A stretch of DNA of 64,000 nt from Tsuneonella mangrovi (lineage in GTDB: Bacteria > Pseudomonadota > Alphaproteobacteria > Sphingomonadales > Sphingomonadaceae): positions 1,240,001-1,304,000 of the forward strand of contig NZ_CP022889.1 of NCBI RefSeq assembly GCF_002269345.1, given 5' to 3'. Under the pieces are notes generated by a model that was given only the letters and a program-made list of their open reading frames with translations, did no database searches and was not told where the DNA came from. Shown in pieces: positions 21,778 to 30,691 of the stretch (positions are counted from its first letter, which is position 1; each line of letters begins with the position of its first letter). The translations under genes and the position numbers were made by a program.

Positions 21778-23928
21778 TCAAGGTCTCAAGGCCTCGATTG
21801 CGAAGGCGTACATTCGCGAAACTTGCGTATACTCCTCGAAGCGACCTCCGGCTCCATGGTGTCCACCCGCCATTTCGGTGTGGAGCAACATTGGTTGATC
21901 GCTTGTCGACAACTCACGGAGCTTTGCGATCCACTTTGCCGGCTCCCAGAAACCTACCCGGTCATCTGCAATTGCCGTGGTCGCTAGCGTAGGTGGATAG
22001 GCCTCAGGTCTGACGTTGTCGTACGGCGAGTAGCTGGCGATGTAGTCGTAAGCTTTTGGATCACTCAAAGGGTCACCCCATACCGGACGTGTAAGGGGAA
22101 CGAGAGGATGCGTCGCGTCACTCATGGTGTTGAGCATATCTACGAAGGGTGCTTGGCCAATGACTGCTCCCCACATATCCGGCCGCATATTCTCAGCTGC
22201 TCCGACGAGCAATCCGCCGGCTGAGTACCCGTGTAAAACGATGCGCTTTTTGGCGGCATGCCTCTGCGTGATGAGCTCTTCGGCGCAGGCAATAAAGTCA
22301 GTAAAGCTGGTCTTCTTCGAAAAGCGTCGAGCTTGCTCAAACCACTGCCAACCCTTTTCTGACCCGCCGCGCACATGTGCGACCGCCCAGATCCAGCCGC
22401 GGTCGATTAGGGAGATGAGCGGGAGCGAGAACCCGGTTTCGTAACTGTAGCCATAGGCACCATAGCCAGTCAGCAGCAACGGAGCGCTACCATCGAGTTT
22501 CGTCTTCTTCGATCGAAGCACCGTGATCGGAACCTGAGCACCGTCTGGCGCTGTCGCATGGAGCCGCGCGACTACATAATCGCTGGATGAATATCCCTTT
22601 GAGAGCTCCGTCCGAGCAAGGAGCCGTCTCTTTCCTGTCGTCAGGTCACACGACAACCATTGCTCGGGAGTCCGCGGAGACTGGTACTTCAGTCGAAGCG
22701 TATCACGAGCGTATTCCGATGGCACCAAACTAAGCGAATATGCAGGTTCGTCGAACCTTATGGGTTGATACGGTTGGCTCCGATCCGCCCCAACCGCGTT
22801 CACATGGGCATTGCCTTCCACGCGCTCCAACCAAACCAGATGTCCTGCAAAGGGCTTCAATTCCGTTATGAAGCGCCCCGGCCTGACGGGAATCCACGGC
22901 TGCCAGTGTTCCCTTTGCGGCGTCGAAATCGGCGTGCGCATGATTTTGAAATCTTCTGCACCGTCAGCGTTGGTGCGGATCACGAAATCATCGCGCCAAT
23001 GTTCGACGTCATAGAAAATTCCAACTTGCCGCAGCGCAACGAGAGTGGGCTCGCTGGTCGGATCATTGCCAGAAATGATTCGCACCTCGCTCGTCACATC
23101 GTTCCAGCATCGGATGAAGAGATATTGGCGCGAAGCGCTTGCCAGTACCTCGAGCAGATAGGCGGGGTCTTTCTCCTCATAGACGAGTTCATCATGCCCA
23201 CCTCGAGCCAAGCGACGATAGAGGCGCGCGGGACGACTGTTTGCGTCGCGCCAGACCCAGAACAGCCACTTTGAGTCGGGGGAAAAGACGAAGTCGCCGA
23301 ACGCGCTGGTCGGTGGATCGGGCATCAGATTGCCTGTCAGGATGTCTTTTACCTGGATCGTGAACTTCTCTGATCCAGTCGTGTCTTCTGCCCATGCAAA
23401 CAACGACTGGTCCGGACTGTGTGTGACGTTCCTCACGGAAAAGTAGGGTCGGCTATCTGCCCGCGCCGCCACGTCCAGGAGTACGGTTTCTTTCGTACCT
23501 TTGCGCGGACGACGCAGATATGTCGGGTACTGCGCTCCAGGCGAGAAGCGAGTGATATAGGCCCAGTTGGCATCGAACTCTGGGAGTGGAGCAGGATCGG
23601 AGCCTGTCCTAGCAATCATATCCTGAACCAATTCGTGTTGCAGCTGGACTGTCGGTTTAAGCACCTGGCTGCTGTAGGCATTCTCTTGCGCGAGATAGGC
23701 CCCTATTCCCTGGTCGAGCGTCGTTGGATCACGCCAGACGTCCTTCCAGTTTTCTGGCTTGAGCCAGGCGTAGTCGTCGACTCGAACTCGCCCTAGTTGT
23801 TCAATCCGGCAGGGATGCTTTGGAGTGACAGGTGGCCGTGGCAATTTACACGCTGGGACCGGCCATGCTCGCGCTCCAGCCGAGACTGCTGCAAGTGCTA
23901 CACCAGCTAGGAAGCTTCGCCGCCTCAC
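21778..23928 (-). CDS. S9 prolyl oligopeptidase / oligopeptidase B-like protease
   Basis: A 716-residue serine peptidase with an N-terminal beta-propeller and a C-terminal alpha/beta-hydrolase domain. The catalytic set is Ser in LHGYSAGGLL, Asp in IADDRVGFWEP and His in AGGHHGAGGRF. The GTG at 23928 overlaps the stop of the PepSY gene (GTGA) and yields a Tat-type leader (RRRSFLAGVALAAVSAG), so it is preferred over the ATG at 24015 inside the previous gene. It would cut short peptides after specific residues. Its place at the end of an uptake-type operon hints at processing a peptide siderophore, but that is inference. Confidence 0.88.
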   Translation of the reverse strand: MRRRSFLAGVALAAVSAGARAWPVPACKLPRPPVTPKHPCRIEQLGRVRVDDYAWLKPENWKDVWRDPTTLDQGIGAYLAQENAYSSQVLKPTVQLQHELVQDMIARTGSDPAPLPEFDANWAYITRFSPGAQYPTYLRRPRKGTKETVLLDVAARADSRPYFSVRNVTHSPDQSLFAWAEDTTGSEKFTIQVKDILTGNLMPDPPTSAFGDFVFSPDSKWLFWVWRDANSRPARLYRRLARGGHDELVYEEKDPAYLLEVLASASRQYLFIRCWNDVTSEVRIISGNDPTSEPTLVALRQVGIFYDVEHWRDDFVIRTNADGAEDFKIMRTPISTPQREHWQPWIPVRPGRFITELKPFAGHLVWLERVEGNAHVNAVGADRSQPYQPIRFDEPAYSLSLVPSEYARDTLRLKYQSPRTPEQWLSCDLTTGKRRLLARTELSKGYSSSDYVVARLHATAPDGAQVPITVLRSKKTKLDGSAPLLLTGYGAYGYSYETGFSLPLISLIDRGWIWAVAHVRGGSEKGWQWFEQARRFSKKTSFTDFIACAEELITQRHAAKKRIVLHGYSAGGLLVGAAENMRPDMWGAVIGQAPFVDMLNTMSDATHPLVPLTRPVWGDPLSDPKAYDYIASYSPYDNVRPEAYPPTLATTAIADDRVGFWEPAKWIAKLRELSTSDQPMLLHTEMAGGHHGAGGRFEEYTQVSRMYAFAIEALRP

Positions 23929-25115
23929 GATGAACCCGCTGAGGATTGCCTCAGGCGATTGGTTTCCAACCGAGACTGGCGCTTCTTCCACCAAGTGTAG
24001 ACACCGCTCACGCACATCTCTGCCGTAGCAAGACCAAGCAAGAAGATGATCGCGACGCCGATTGGACCAATCACTTCACCGCTGTGAAGAGGATAGAGAG
24101 ATCGACTGAGCTTTCGACCCGCGCTGTCGGAATACGGGCTATCGATATATTCGAGATGTCCGTCGGCACCGCTCACATAGTAGGTAATGGGACCCAACCA
24201 ACGATAGTTCTCGACTCCCGAGGGCGTAAACATAAGTCCATATAGATCCCGAGATCCAATGTAGCTGAGCTTGGCTGGTTTCCATTGAACGCCGTCAGCC
24301 AAGGCTGCCGCATTCGCCTCCTTGAGGGCTTTCGAAAATCCAATTGGCTGCTTGCTCAGGATCTCGGGTTCAGGTTGGTCGAATGGAGATTCCCGCGCAG
24401 GAGATATTGCCTCAACAGCTGGCGTGAAGGCCTCATCAAAGAAGTTCATGCATACAGAAGTGAAGGCGAGGACCACGACGCCAATAAAGAGCCACAACCC
24501 GCTTGCCCGGTGAAGGTCCAGCATGAAACGACGCAGCTTCGCACGACCATCAATCTTCCACATTCGCTTCCAACGCCGCCAAAATGGTTTGGTCAGAGGC
24601 AATGTCAGATAGAAGCCTACGACGTTTCCAACGAGCCATCCCAGGGCTGCCAGACCCATTATCCAGCGGCCCCAAGTTCCAGCGAGCAGAGTATAGTGAA
24701 ACTGGAAAACGCCTTCGACGAGGTGGCGACGTCCCCACCCAGGTTCTAGCTTGCGGGTCCCGACGAGATGCCCGTCATGTGGGTCCAGGAACGCCTGATC
24801 AAAGCCTAGCGGCGATGCCGAATTTCGAGATGTGACGCCAAGCTCAATGGTATGTCCAACTGCAGTGCGGAGCGGGAAGGATACGACCTCGATTCCGGGA
24901 TGACGGGCTTCGAACTTGGTGACAGCATCGATTGGATCAATCTGCACTCCTACAGATGAGGCAGAGAACAAATCAGGATTAAGCTTGGCGTCGATGGCCT
25001 TGTCGAAGCACAAGAAGCATCCTGTCACTGCAGCGATGAACAAGAAGCCAAGAGTCGTGAGCCCGAGGTATCTGTGAACCACTATCCAGAGCTGGTGAGT
25101 GCTAGCCCTGCTCAT
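23925..25115 (-). CDS. PepSY-domain inner-membrane protein (PiuB-like)
   Basis: A 396-residue protein with about four membrane helices: near residues 10-35 (VHRYLGLTTLGFLFIAAVTG), 145-170, 205-230 (ASGLWLFIGVVVLAF) and 350-375, with periplasmic PepSY parts between. This family accompanies siderophore receptors and is thought to reduce or release imported ferric chelates. The conserved His residues in HRYLG, HYTLL and HRASG fit heme or metal contact. It overlaps the PaiB gene upstream (TGATG) and the peptidase gene downstream. Confidence 0.88.
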   Translation of the reverse strand: MSRASTHQLWIVVHRYLGLTTLGFLFIAAVTGCFLCFDKAIDAKLNPDLFSASSVGVQIDPIDAVTKFEARHPGIEVVSFPLRTAVGHTIELGVTSRNSASPLGFDQAFLDPHDGHLVGTRKLEPGWGRRHLVEGVFQFHYTLLAGTWGRWIMGLAALGWLVGNVVGFYLTLPLTKPFWRRWKRMWKIDGRAKLRRFMLDLHRASGLWLFIGVVVLAFTSVCMNFFDEAFTPAVEAISPARESPFDQPEPEILSKQPIGFSKALKEANAAALADGVQWKPAKLSYIGSRDLYGLMFTPSGVENYRWLGPITYYVSGADGHLEYIDSPYSDSAGRKLSRSLYPLHSGEVIGPIGVAIIFLLGLATAEMCVSGVYTWWKKRQSRLETNRLRQSSAGSS

Positions 25116-25735
25116 CAGACCTGATCTGACTTTGCCGCGCCGCGCTTCACATTAAAGCTCTGCATCCAATGCGCGAGGCCGTTTCCAGCGAGACTTTCGA
25201 CGATTGCTGAAAGTACATCATCGCTCTCGTCCTGACCCAGTTTAAAGCGCGCATCGATCCTTCGGATTGGGGCGCGGAAGGCAATGATCCGTTGGATCAA
25301 TTGATTGTAGCGCTCCCCAAGCTGATCTGCGCTCCAAGCAGGAGAATGGTCGCGCTCCATTTTCCTGACGAGCCTGGCGACCACCTCATCGTTCAACTTG
25401 GGGTCAAGATCGATTTCCGCCTCGATTCGCAATGCCGCATAGTTCCAAGTTGGTCCCCAGTTCGTGCGACCCGCCATCGATGGGGAAATGTAGCCGTGCG
25501 GGCCCATAAAAAGAAACAACGCAGACGAATCCGCAGTCACTGCTTCTACTTGCGGGTTGGAAACTGCGAAGTGGCCCACCAGTGAAATCGGTGCGCCTTG
25601 CTCATTCGTTTCGAGTAAGATTGGGAGCGGTGTCGCGCGAAATCGATCGGCGTTTGAGACAATCCAGGCAAACGGGTACGTCTCGATCAGTTCCACCACG
25701 TCCGAATTGGACCAATTTTCAAACCGTTTGCTCAC
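25115..25735 (-). CDS. PaiB-family FMN-binding protein
   Basis: About 206 residues with the split-barrel flavin-binding fold of the PaiB/FMN-binding group: PFAWIVS, ATPLPILLE, GHFAVSNPQ and TWNYAALRIEAEI are typical of the family. A GTG at 25735 overlapping the previous stop (GTGA) gives the usual family N-terminus; an ATG at 25768 would add 11 residues. PaiB-type genes recur in TonB-receptor/PepSY operons, where a flavin reductase or iron-release role has been proposed. The gene overlaps both neighbours, so the operon is tightly coupled. Confidence 0.85.
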   Translation of the reverse strand: MSKRFENWSNSDVVELIETYPFAWIVSNADRFRATPLPILLETNEQGAPISLVGHFAVSNPQVEAVTADSSALFLFMGPHGYISPSMAGRTNWGPTWNYAALRIEAEIDLDPKLNDEVVARLVRKMERDHSPAWSADQLGERYNQLIQRIIAFRAPIRRIDARFKLGQDESDDVLSAIVESLAGNGLAHWMQSFNVKRGAAKSDQV

Positions 25736-26730
25736 GCAGAATTCGTCCCAAGAATGGTGCCCAGCCAATCCGCGGCATCGTCGAGAGCATTGGACGCAAG
25801 CCTGGAGATGCTCATTGCTTCGAGGAAGCTGTGCGTCGCACCCTTGTAAATTCTTTCGGTAACCGGAACGCCAGAATCGCGCAGCCGCCTGGCCATTTCC
25901 CGATTTTCATCGGCAAGGATGTCACATTCGGCGATGCACATGAACGCCCGAGGCAATCCTCGCAGATCACCTAAAAGCGGGCGCGCAAGTGGGTTCGCCT
26001 CGTCAGCCGAGTTGCGCAGATAGTCTGACCAAAAGTCAGCCATCTCGGCGACCGTCAGCATGAAATTGTCGCCATCGTAGCGCGCGTGCGAAGGGCGATC
26101 GGTCATGTCGTACGCGCCGTAGTTGAGCAGCATTCCGGCGACGACGTCTCTTCCGCTATCCCGCAATGCAAGATTTGCCGCCAATGCGAGGTTGGCTCCC
26201 GCCGAATCACCACCGGTTGCGAGACAGCCGGGATCCAGTCCGAACTGCTCACCCTCGGACCTTATCCACGAAATGACGTCAGCGATTTCCTCGAGCGCGC
26301 GTGGAAACTTCGCTTCGGGCGACAGACTATAATCTATGCCGATCACAGCGATCGATGCCCGGGCCGCGTATTCGCGCATGAGCCGATCGTGCGTATCGAG
26401 GCTGAATATCGTCCACCCGCCGCCGTGCATGTAAACTAGTCCCGGGATAGGCTCGCTACCTTCAACCGGACGGTAAATCCGAATCCGAGTTTCCCGAGGA
26501 CCAACTTTAAGCTCTTGGGTGGAAGACATGGTTGGTCCCCCGGCTACCCACCGCCTGCGAACTTTCTCGGCGACAAGCCGTCGCTCGGCGGGCGCAAGGC
26601 CAGGCCGACCGCCGAATTCGGCACCATCCTCCGCGATCTGGTCGAGAAATTTCCGAATTTCGGGATCAACATCTTTCTGTTGTTCGGCTAGTCTGCTGAT
26701 TCCGCTGGAACTCCCCGGCATCGTGCTCAT
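25732..26730 (-). CDS. Alpha/beta-hydrolase of the hormone-sensitive-lipase family
   Basis: A carboxylesterase-like protein of about 332 residues. YMHGGGWTIF forms the oxyanion hole, Ser sits in TGGDSAGAN, Asp in ECDILADENRE and His in GATHSFLEA. HSL-type esterases hydrolyse short-chain esters. No signal peptide is seen, so it is cytoplasmic. The start at 26730 is chosen for its family-like length; the frame extends to 26784. It is the first gene of the four-gene operon divergent from the AraC gene, and could act on an ester-linked siderophore, which is inference. Confidence 0.84.
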   Translation of the reverse strand: MSTMPGSSSGISRLAEQQKDVDPEIRKFLDQIAEDGAEFGGRPGLAPAERRLVAEKVRRRWVAGGPTMSSTQELKVGPRETRIRIYRPVEGSEPIPGLVYMHGGGWTIFSLDTHDRLMREYAARASIAVIGIDYSLSPEAKFPRALEEIADVISWIRSEGEQFGLDPGCLATGGDSAGANLALAANLALRDSGRDVVAGMLLNYGAYDMTDRPSHARYDGDNFMLTVAEMADFWSDYLRNSADEANPLARPLLGDLRGLPRAFMCIAECDILADENREMARRLRDSGVPVTERIYKGATHSFLEAMSISRLASNALDDAADWLGTILGTNSA

Positions 26731-26901
26731 ACCTGCAAATCGGCGTTGCGCCTGTCGACACCTTGCAATGAACGACGACTGCAAGCTGTGCCTGCCGACG
26801 CGGGCCAGAAATCATTCCGCACGGGCAACTGACGCCCTGGATTCAAGGCTCGGTGTTGACTCGGCAGAGTAGAAGCATAGCCTGTGAAGTCGATTTGAGC
26901 A

Positions 26902-27705
26902 GTGATCAACGGGAACGGGCCAATCAAATCGTTCGATGAAACCACCTGCGAAACGCGCCCCGTTGTCGGCCTCGAAGATGAGTACCCGGCAGGATTTGTT
27001 GACCCCCCACACATGCACAGCCACGCGCAACTTCTCTACGCCTCGTCTGGCGTGATGTCGGTCGTTGTCGATGCTGAAAGCTTCGTTATCCCCCCTCAGC
27101 GCGCGCTCTGGATTCCTGCGGGCGCATTACACGAGGTGTCATGCAGAGGTCCGGTCTCGATCCGGACGCTTTATTTCGAAGATGCGCTGGGCGACCTCGC
27201 GGGAAGCGAGTGCAGGGTCATCGAGATTTCTGACTTTCTCAAGGCGCTTATCCTTGAATTGATACGCTGTAAGGACAACCACGATGTAGGTGGGAGACAA
27301 GAGCGTATCGTCGAACTTCTGATCGATGAGGTTCGCGCAATGCCCGTAGCTCCGTTCAGTGCTAAAATGCCTACGGACTATCGTTTGCTCAGGGTGTGCA
27401 GGCGGATCCTTGAGAACCCTGCGGATGACAGTGACCTCGATGACTATGCTTCGCTAGCAGGCATGAGCCGGCGAACCTTTACCCGTCTCTTCAGGCAGGA
27501 GACAGGCATGGGTCTCGCGGTCTGGCGACAACAGGTCAGGCTGATGGAAGCGGTTTCGCTGCTTGCAATGGGGCAACCAGTTACCACGGTCGCCTTTGAT
27601 GTGGGCTACGAGAGTCCGAGCGCCTTCAGCGCCATGTTTCATCGCTCATTCGGCTCATCCCCGAGCCACTACAGGCCAGGTGGTTCGCAAAACCCACCCA
27701 GCTGA
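26902..27705 (+). CDS. AraC-family transcriptional regulator with cupin sensor
   Basis: A 267-residue regulator. Residues about 25-95 are a cupin sensor with PPHMHSHAQLLYA and IPPQRALWIPAGALHE; the last 100 residues hold two helix-turn-helix motifs (LDDYASLAGMSRRTFTRLF and VTTVAFDVGYESPSAFSAM). The start is a GTG at 26902. It lies between the divergent esterase operon and the TonB receptor gene, so it probably controls one or both. Several AraC regulators in such places respond to siderophores. The ligand here is unknown. Confidence 0.88.
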   Translation: MINGNGPIKSFDETTCETRPVVGLEDEYPAGFVDPPHMHSHAQLLYASSGVMSVVVDAESFVIPPQRALWIPAGALHEVSCRGPVSIRTLYFEDALGDLAGSECRVIEISDFLKALILELIRCKDNHDVGGRQERIVELLIDEVRAMPVAPFSAKMPTDYRLLRVCRRILENPADDSDLDDYASLAGMSRRTFTRLFRQETGMGLAVWRQQVRLMEAVSLLAMGQPVTTVAFDVGYESPSAFSAMFHRSFGSSPSHYRPGGSQNPPS

Positions 27706-27879
27706 CCAAGGAGGTCAGCAACTTCTAATCTCAGCGTTCCTCTCGCACGTATCTCCGCTGGCTTGGCCCATTCGCGACAATGTCAGGCCCTTTCGCGGAT
27801 GCAGCATAGAGCGAGCAGCCGCAAACTGCATACCCGATGGCAACAGGCTTCCGTGAAGCCAATGCAAAGGGCGGTCACC

Positions 27880-30099
27880 ATGACTCTTCGAACGTCAGCC
27901 AACCGAATTCGGTCGACCTTGCTCGTCGGCATAGCGGCGGGTGCGGTCATTGCAGTTCCCGCCCATGCGCAGGAAGCGAGCGACAGCAGCGCGCCGAAGA
28001 CAGTCAAGACGACCGAGAATGGTGAAACCACGATCGTCGTTGTGGCCAAGAACTTCGTGCCGGCCGCTGCGGTTACGGCTACCAAGTCCGACATCCCTTT
28101 GGTCGAGACACCACAGTCCGTTTCGGTCGTCTCACGCGACCAGATCGACCTGCTCAACTTCACCGACGCGCAGCAAGCTGTTCGCTACACAGCAGGCGTA
28201 TTTGGCGAGAACTATGGGCCGGACCTTCGCTTCGATTTCTTCACGGTTCGAGGCTTCACGCCAACCCAATACATCGATGGCCTGGCAGCACCTGCTTCGA
28301 CCACGATCTCGACTGTGGGCCTCGACCTTTATGCCTTCCAGTCTCTCGAAGTACTCAAGGGCCCAGCGTCAGTGCTCTATGGCAGCTCACCTCCGGGAGG
28401 CATCTTCAACGAGACCAGCCGCCGCGCAGACAGCCAATTTGGCGGCGAGTTCGAGGTCAAGGGCGGCACCGACAACTTCAAGCAAGTTGCTTCCACGATA
28501 ACCGGTCCGGTCAGCGATTCAGTCGATGTCCGCCTCACCGGCCTCTACCGCGATCGCGACGGCAACCCTGATTTCACTCATGCCAAGCGCGTGATGGTCG
28601 CGCCAACGGCGACGTTCCACTTGGGGGCTGATACCCAATTTACCCCGCTGTTCTACTACCAGTACGACAAGGTCACAGGTGGCACCGAGGGATTCCTGCC
28701 CGTCGCCGGTACGCTTGAATCCAATCCCAACGGTCAATTGTCGCGCAAGACAAACTCGGCGAATCCCGACGATGTATATGAACGTCATCAGTGGGGGGCA
28801 GGTTACAATTTCGAGCACAGTTTCGGTCCAGCATTCAAGTTCGTCTCGAACCTGAGGTGGAGCCATTACAAGGAAGAGACCCCTTACGGAGTCTACGATT
28901 CCGGTGGTTTCGTGAACACCACTGACTCGACCTTGGCGAACTATTACAAGACTATCTATCAGTCGAACTTCACCTACCGCGAGCAGGTGGAAGCCTTCAC
29001 GACAGACAATCGGATCGAAGCGAAGCTCGGCAGTGGCCCGATCGAGAGCAACTTCATTGCCGGCATCGACTATCGCAACATTCACAATGTCGCAGACTAT
29101 GGATTTGCCGGGTTCAATGAGACGATTGATCTCTACAATCCTATCTACGTCCCGGTCGAACCCACTCTTGGTTACACGACGCGATACAACCACCAACGAG
29201 TGAAGCAGACGGGCATCTACGCTCAAGATCAACTTGGAATTGGCGGCTTCAAGCTGCTCGCAAGCGGTCGCTATGACTGGGTCGATAGTTCGTACCTCAC
29301 GCCTTACACGCTGGTCACCGATCCCGAGACCGTGAATTACGAGTCCTCGCACAAGTTCACGTACCGTGTCGGCGCAACCTACGTCACGGCCTCAGGGATC
29401 GCTCCCTACGTGAGCTATGCAACCTCGTTCCTGCCGCAGATCGGCACCGACTCGAATACAGGCAATCCGTTCGAGCCAAGTACTGGGAAGCAGTGGGAAG
29501 CCGGGTTCAAATTTGATGGTCGAAGCCTTGGCCCGGGCGTCAAGATCTTCGCGACCGCTGCCCTTTTCGACATCAAGCAGACAAACGTGGTTTCGACCAA
29601 CCCGTCTGCCGGACCGGTCTACGGGACCGCTTCCGGTGAAGTTGAAGTCAAGGGAGGTGAGTTCGAGTTCGTCGCTCGCATTCACAACCAGCTCTCGATA
29701 AACGGGTCCATCAGCTATAGCGACTCTACCGTTCTCAAGAGCAACACTGCGGCTGAGATCGGTGCTCCACTTCCCGTCACACCGGAGTACAAGGCGTCGC
29801 TATTTGCTGACTACACAATCAGCAAAGGCACGCTTGGCGGCCTCGGCTTCGGCGCGGGCGTCCGCTACACTAGTTCGAGCGCAGGCAGCCTTCCGGGCTT
29901 CTACAACCCAGTTGTCTACTACGGCCAAGCTGCGACACTTTTCGATGCTGCGGTCCACTACGACACGCCCAGTTGGCGATTTGCCGTCAACGCCTCAAAC
30001 CTCTTTGACAAGACGTACGTAGCGCGCTGCTCGGGACCAGCCGGCTGTGTATATGGTGCAAGTCGCGAGATCATTGGCACGGTGACGAAGAAGTTCTGA
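27880..30099 (+). CDS. TonB-dependent siderophore receptor
   Basis: A 739-residue outer-membrane receptor. After a signal peptide (ending VPAHA-QEAS) comes a TonB-box-like ETTIVVVAKN, then a plug domain with VETPQSVSVVSRDQI, VRGFTPTQYIDGL and LEVLKGPASVLYGSSPPGG, then a 22-strand barrel ending in Phe. The plug style is that of ferric hydroxamate/ferrioxamine-type receptors (FhuA/FoxA group) and not of SusC-like sugar receptors. The ATG at 27880 has AAAGG nine bases upstream; in-frame ATGs at 27763 and 27862 precede the signal. The adjoining AraC and PepSY/PaiB genes support iron uptake. Confidence 0.9.
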   Translation: MTLRTSANRIRSTLLVGIAAGAVIAVPAHAQEASDSSAPKTVKTTENGETTIVVVAKNFVPAAAVTATKSDIPLVETPQSVSVVSRDQIDLLNFTDAQQAVRYTAGVFGENYGPDLRFDFFTVRGFTPTQYIDGLAAPASTTISTVGLDLYAFQSLEVLKGPASVLYGSSPPGGIFNETSRRADSQFGGEFEVKGGTDNFKQVASTITGPVSDSVDVRLTGLYRDRDGNPDFTHAKRVMVAPTATFHLGADTQFTPLFYYQYDKVTGGTEGFLPVAGTLESNPNGQLSRKTNSANPDDVYERHQWGAGYNFEHSFGPAFKFVSNLRWSHYKEETPYGVYDSGGFVNTTDSTLANYYKTIYQSNFTYREQVEAFTTDNRIEAKLGSGPIESNFIAGIDYRNIHNVADYGFAGFNETIDLYNPIYVPVEPTLGYTTRYNHQRVKQTGIYAQDQLGIGGFKLLASGRYDWVDSSYLTPYTLVTDPETVNYESSHKFTYRVGATYVTASGIAPYVSYATSFLPQIGTDSNTGNPFEPSTGKQWEAGFKFDGRSLGPGVKIFATAALFDIKQTNVVSTNPSAGPVYGTASGEVEVKGGEFEFVARIHNQLSINGSISYSDSTVLKSNTAAEIGAPLPVTPEYKASLFADYTISKGTLGGLGFGAGVRYTSSSAGSLPGFYNPVVYYGQAATLFDAAVHYDTPSWRFAVNASNLFDKTYVARCSGPAGCVYGASREIIGTVTKKF

Positions 30100-30247
30100 T
30101 CAAGCAGCGTTCGCGCTCAATTATCACGCCGAGCTACGCCTCTCGAATCAGCAAGCTGTCTTAAACGGACCGGTTACGGACTGTCGGGTTTTGGGGCTTA
30201 AGGCCGGATTACATACGGCCCTCTACCGCACTGATCGAACAGCATGA

Positions 30248-30560
30248 CAAGACCAGCAGATCGTCAGCGACAATAGTACTGAGCCCACCGGCAATGCCGT
30301 GCTGGCACGCTGTAAGGTGATCGGCATGGAGTGGCATTACATCGCGCCGGGAAGGCTGATGCAGAATCGCTACGTCGAGAGTTTCAGAGTTCACATGCGT
30401 GACGAGCTTCTGAATGAGACGTTGCTCCCCAGCATGACCCACACCCGCGTCAAGATCGCCGCCTGAGTGGAAGACAACAACCGGGAGAGCCCGTACTCAT
30501 CCCTAGCATAAGTGACTCCGGTGGCGTTCGCCGCCGAACTTGATAAGCAATTGCCTGCTC
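30248..30560 (+). pseudogene. Remnant of an IS3-family transposase (orfB)
   Basis: Translated from about 30254 the sequence reads [12 protein letters not shown], then [18 protein letters not shown], then [13 protein letters not shown] and VEDNNRESPYSSL. This follows the DDE integrase domain of IS3-family OrfB, from the second Asp through the catalytic Glu. Two stops interrupt the frame at codons where relatives have Trp and Tyr (TGA at about 30467, TAA at 30509-30511), and the first half is missing. The trailing GTGACTCCGGTGGCGTTCG still reads as the family's C-terminal TPVAFAAELDKQ. It is dead and old. It lies just beyond the 3' end of the integrase gene. Confidence 0.75.
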
Positions 30561-30691
30561 CGCTACGCCTTATGCGTTCGACTAAGCCTTATCGGCTCGA
30601 ATACGCAGCCCATTGTTTAGACCGCACTTATGCGCGAAATAATCGGCCAGTTCTAATCCAAGCTGGGGATCACGTCAAAATCCTTGCGAAG

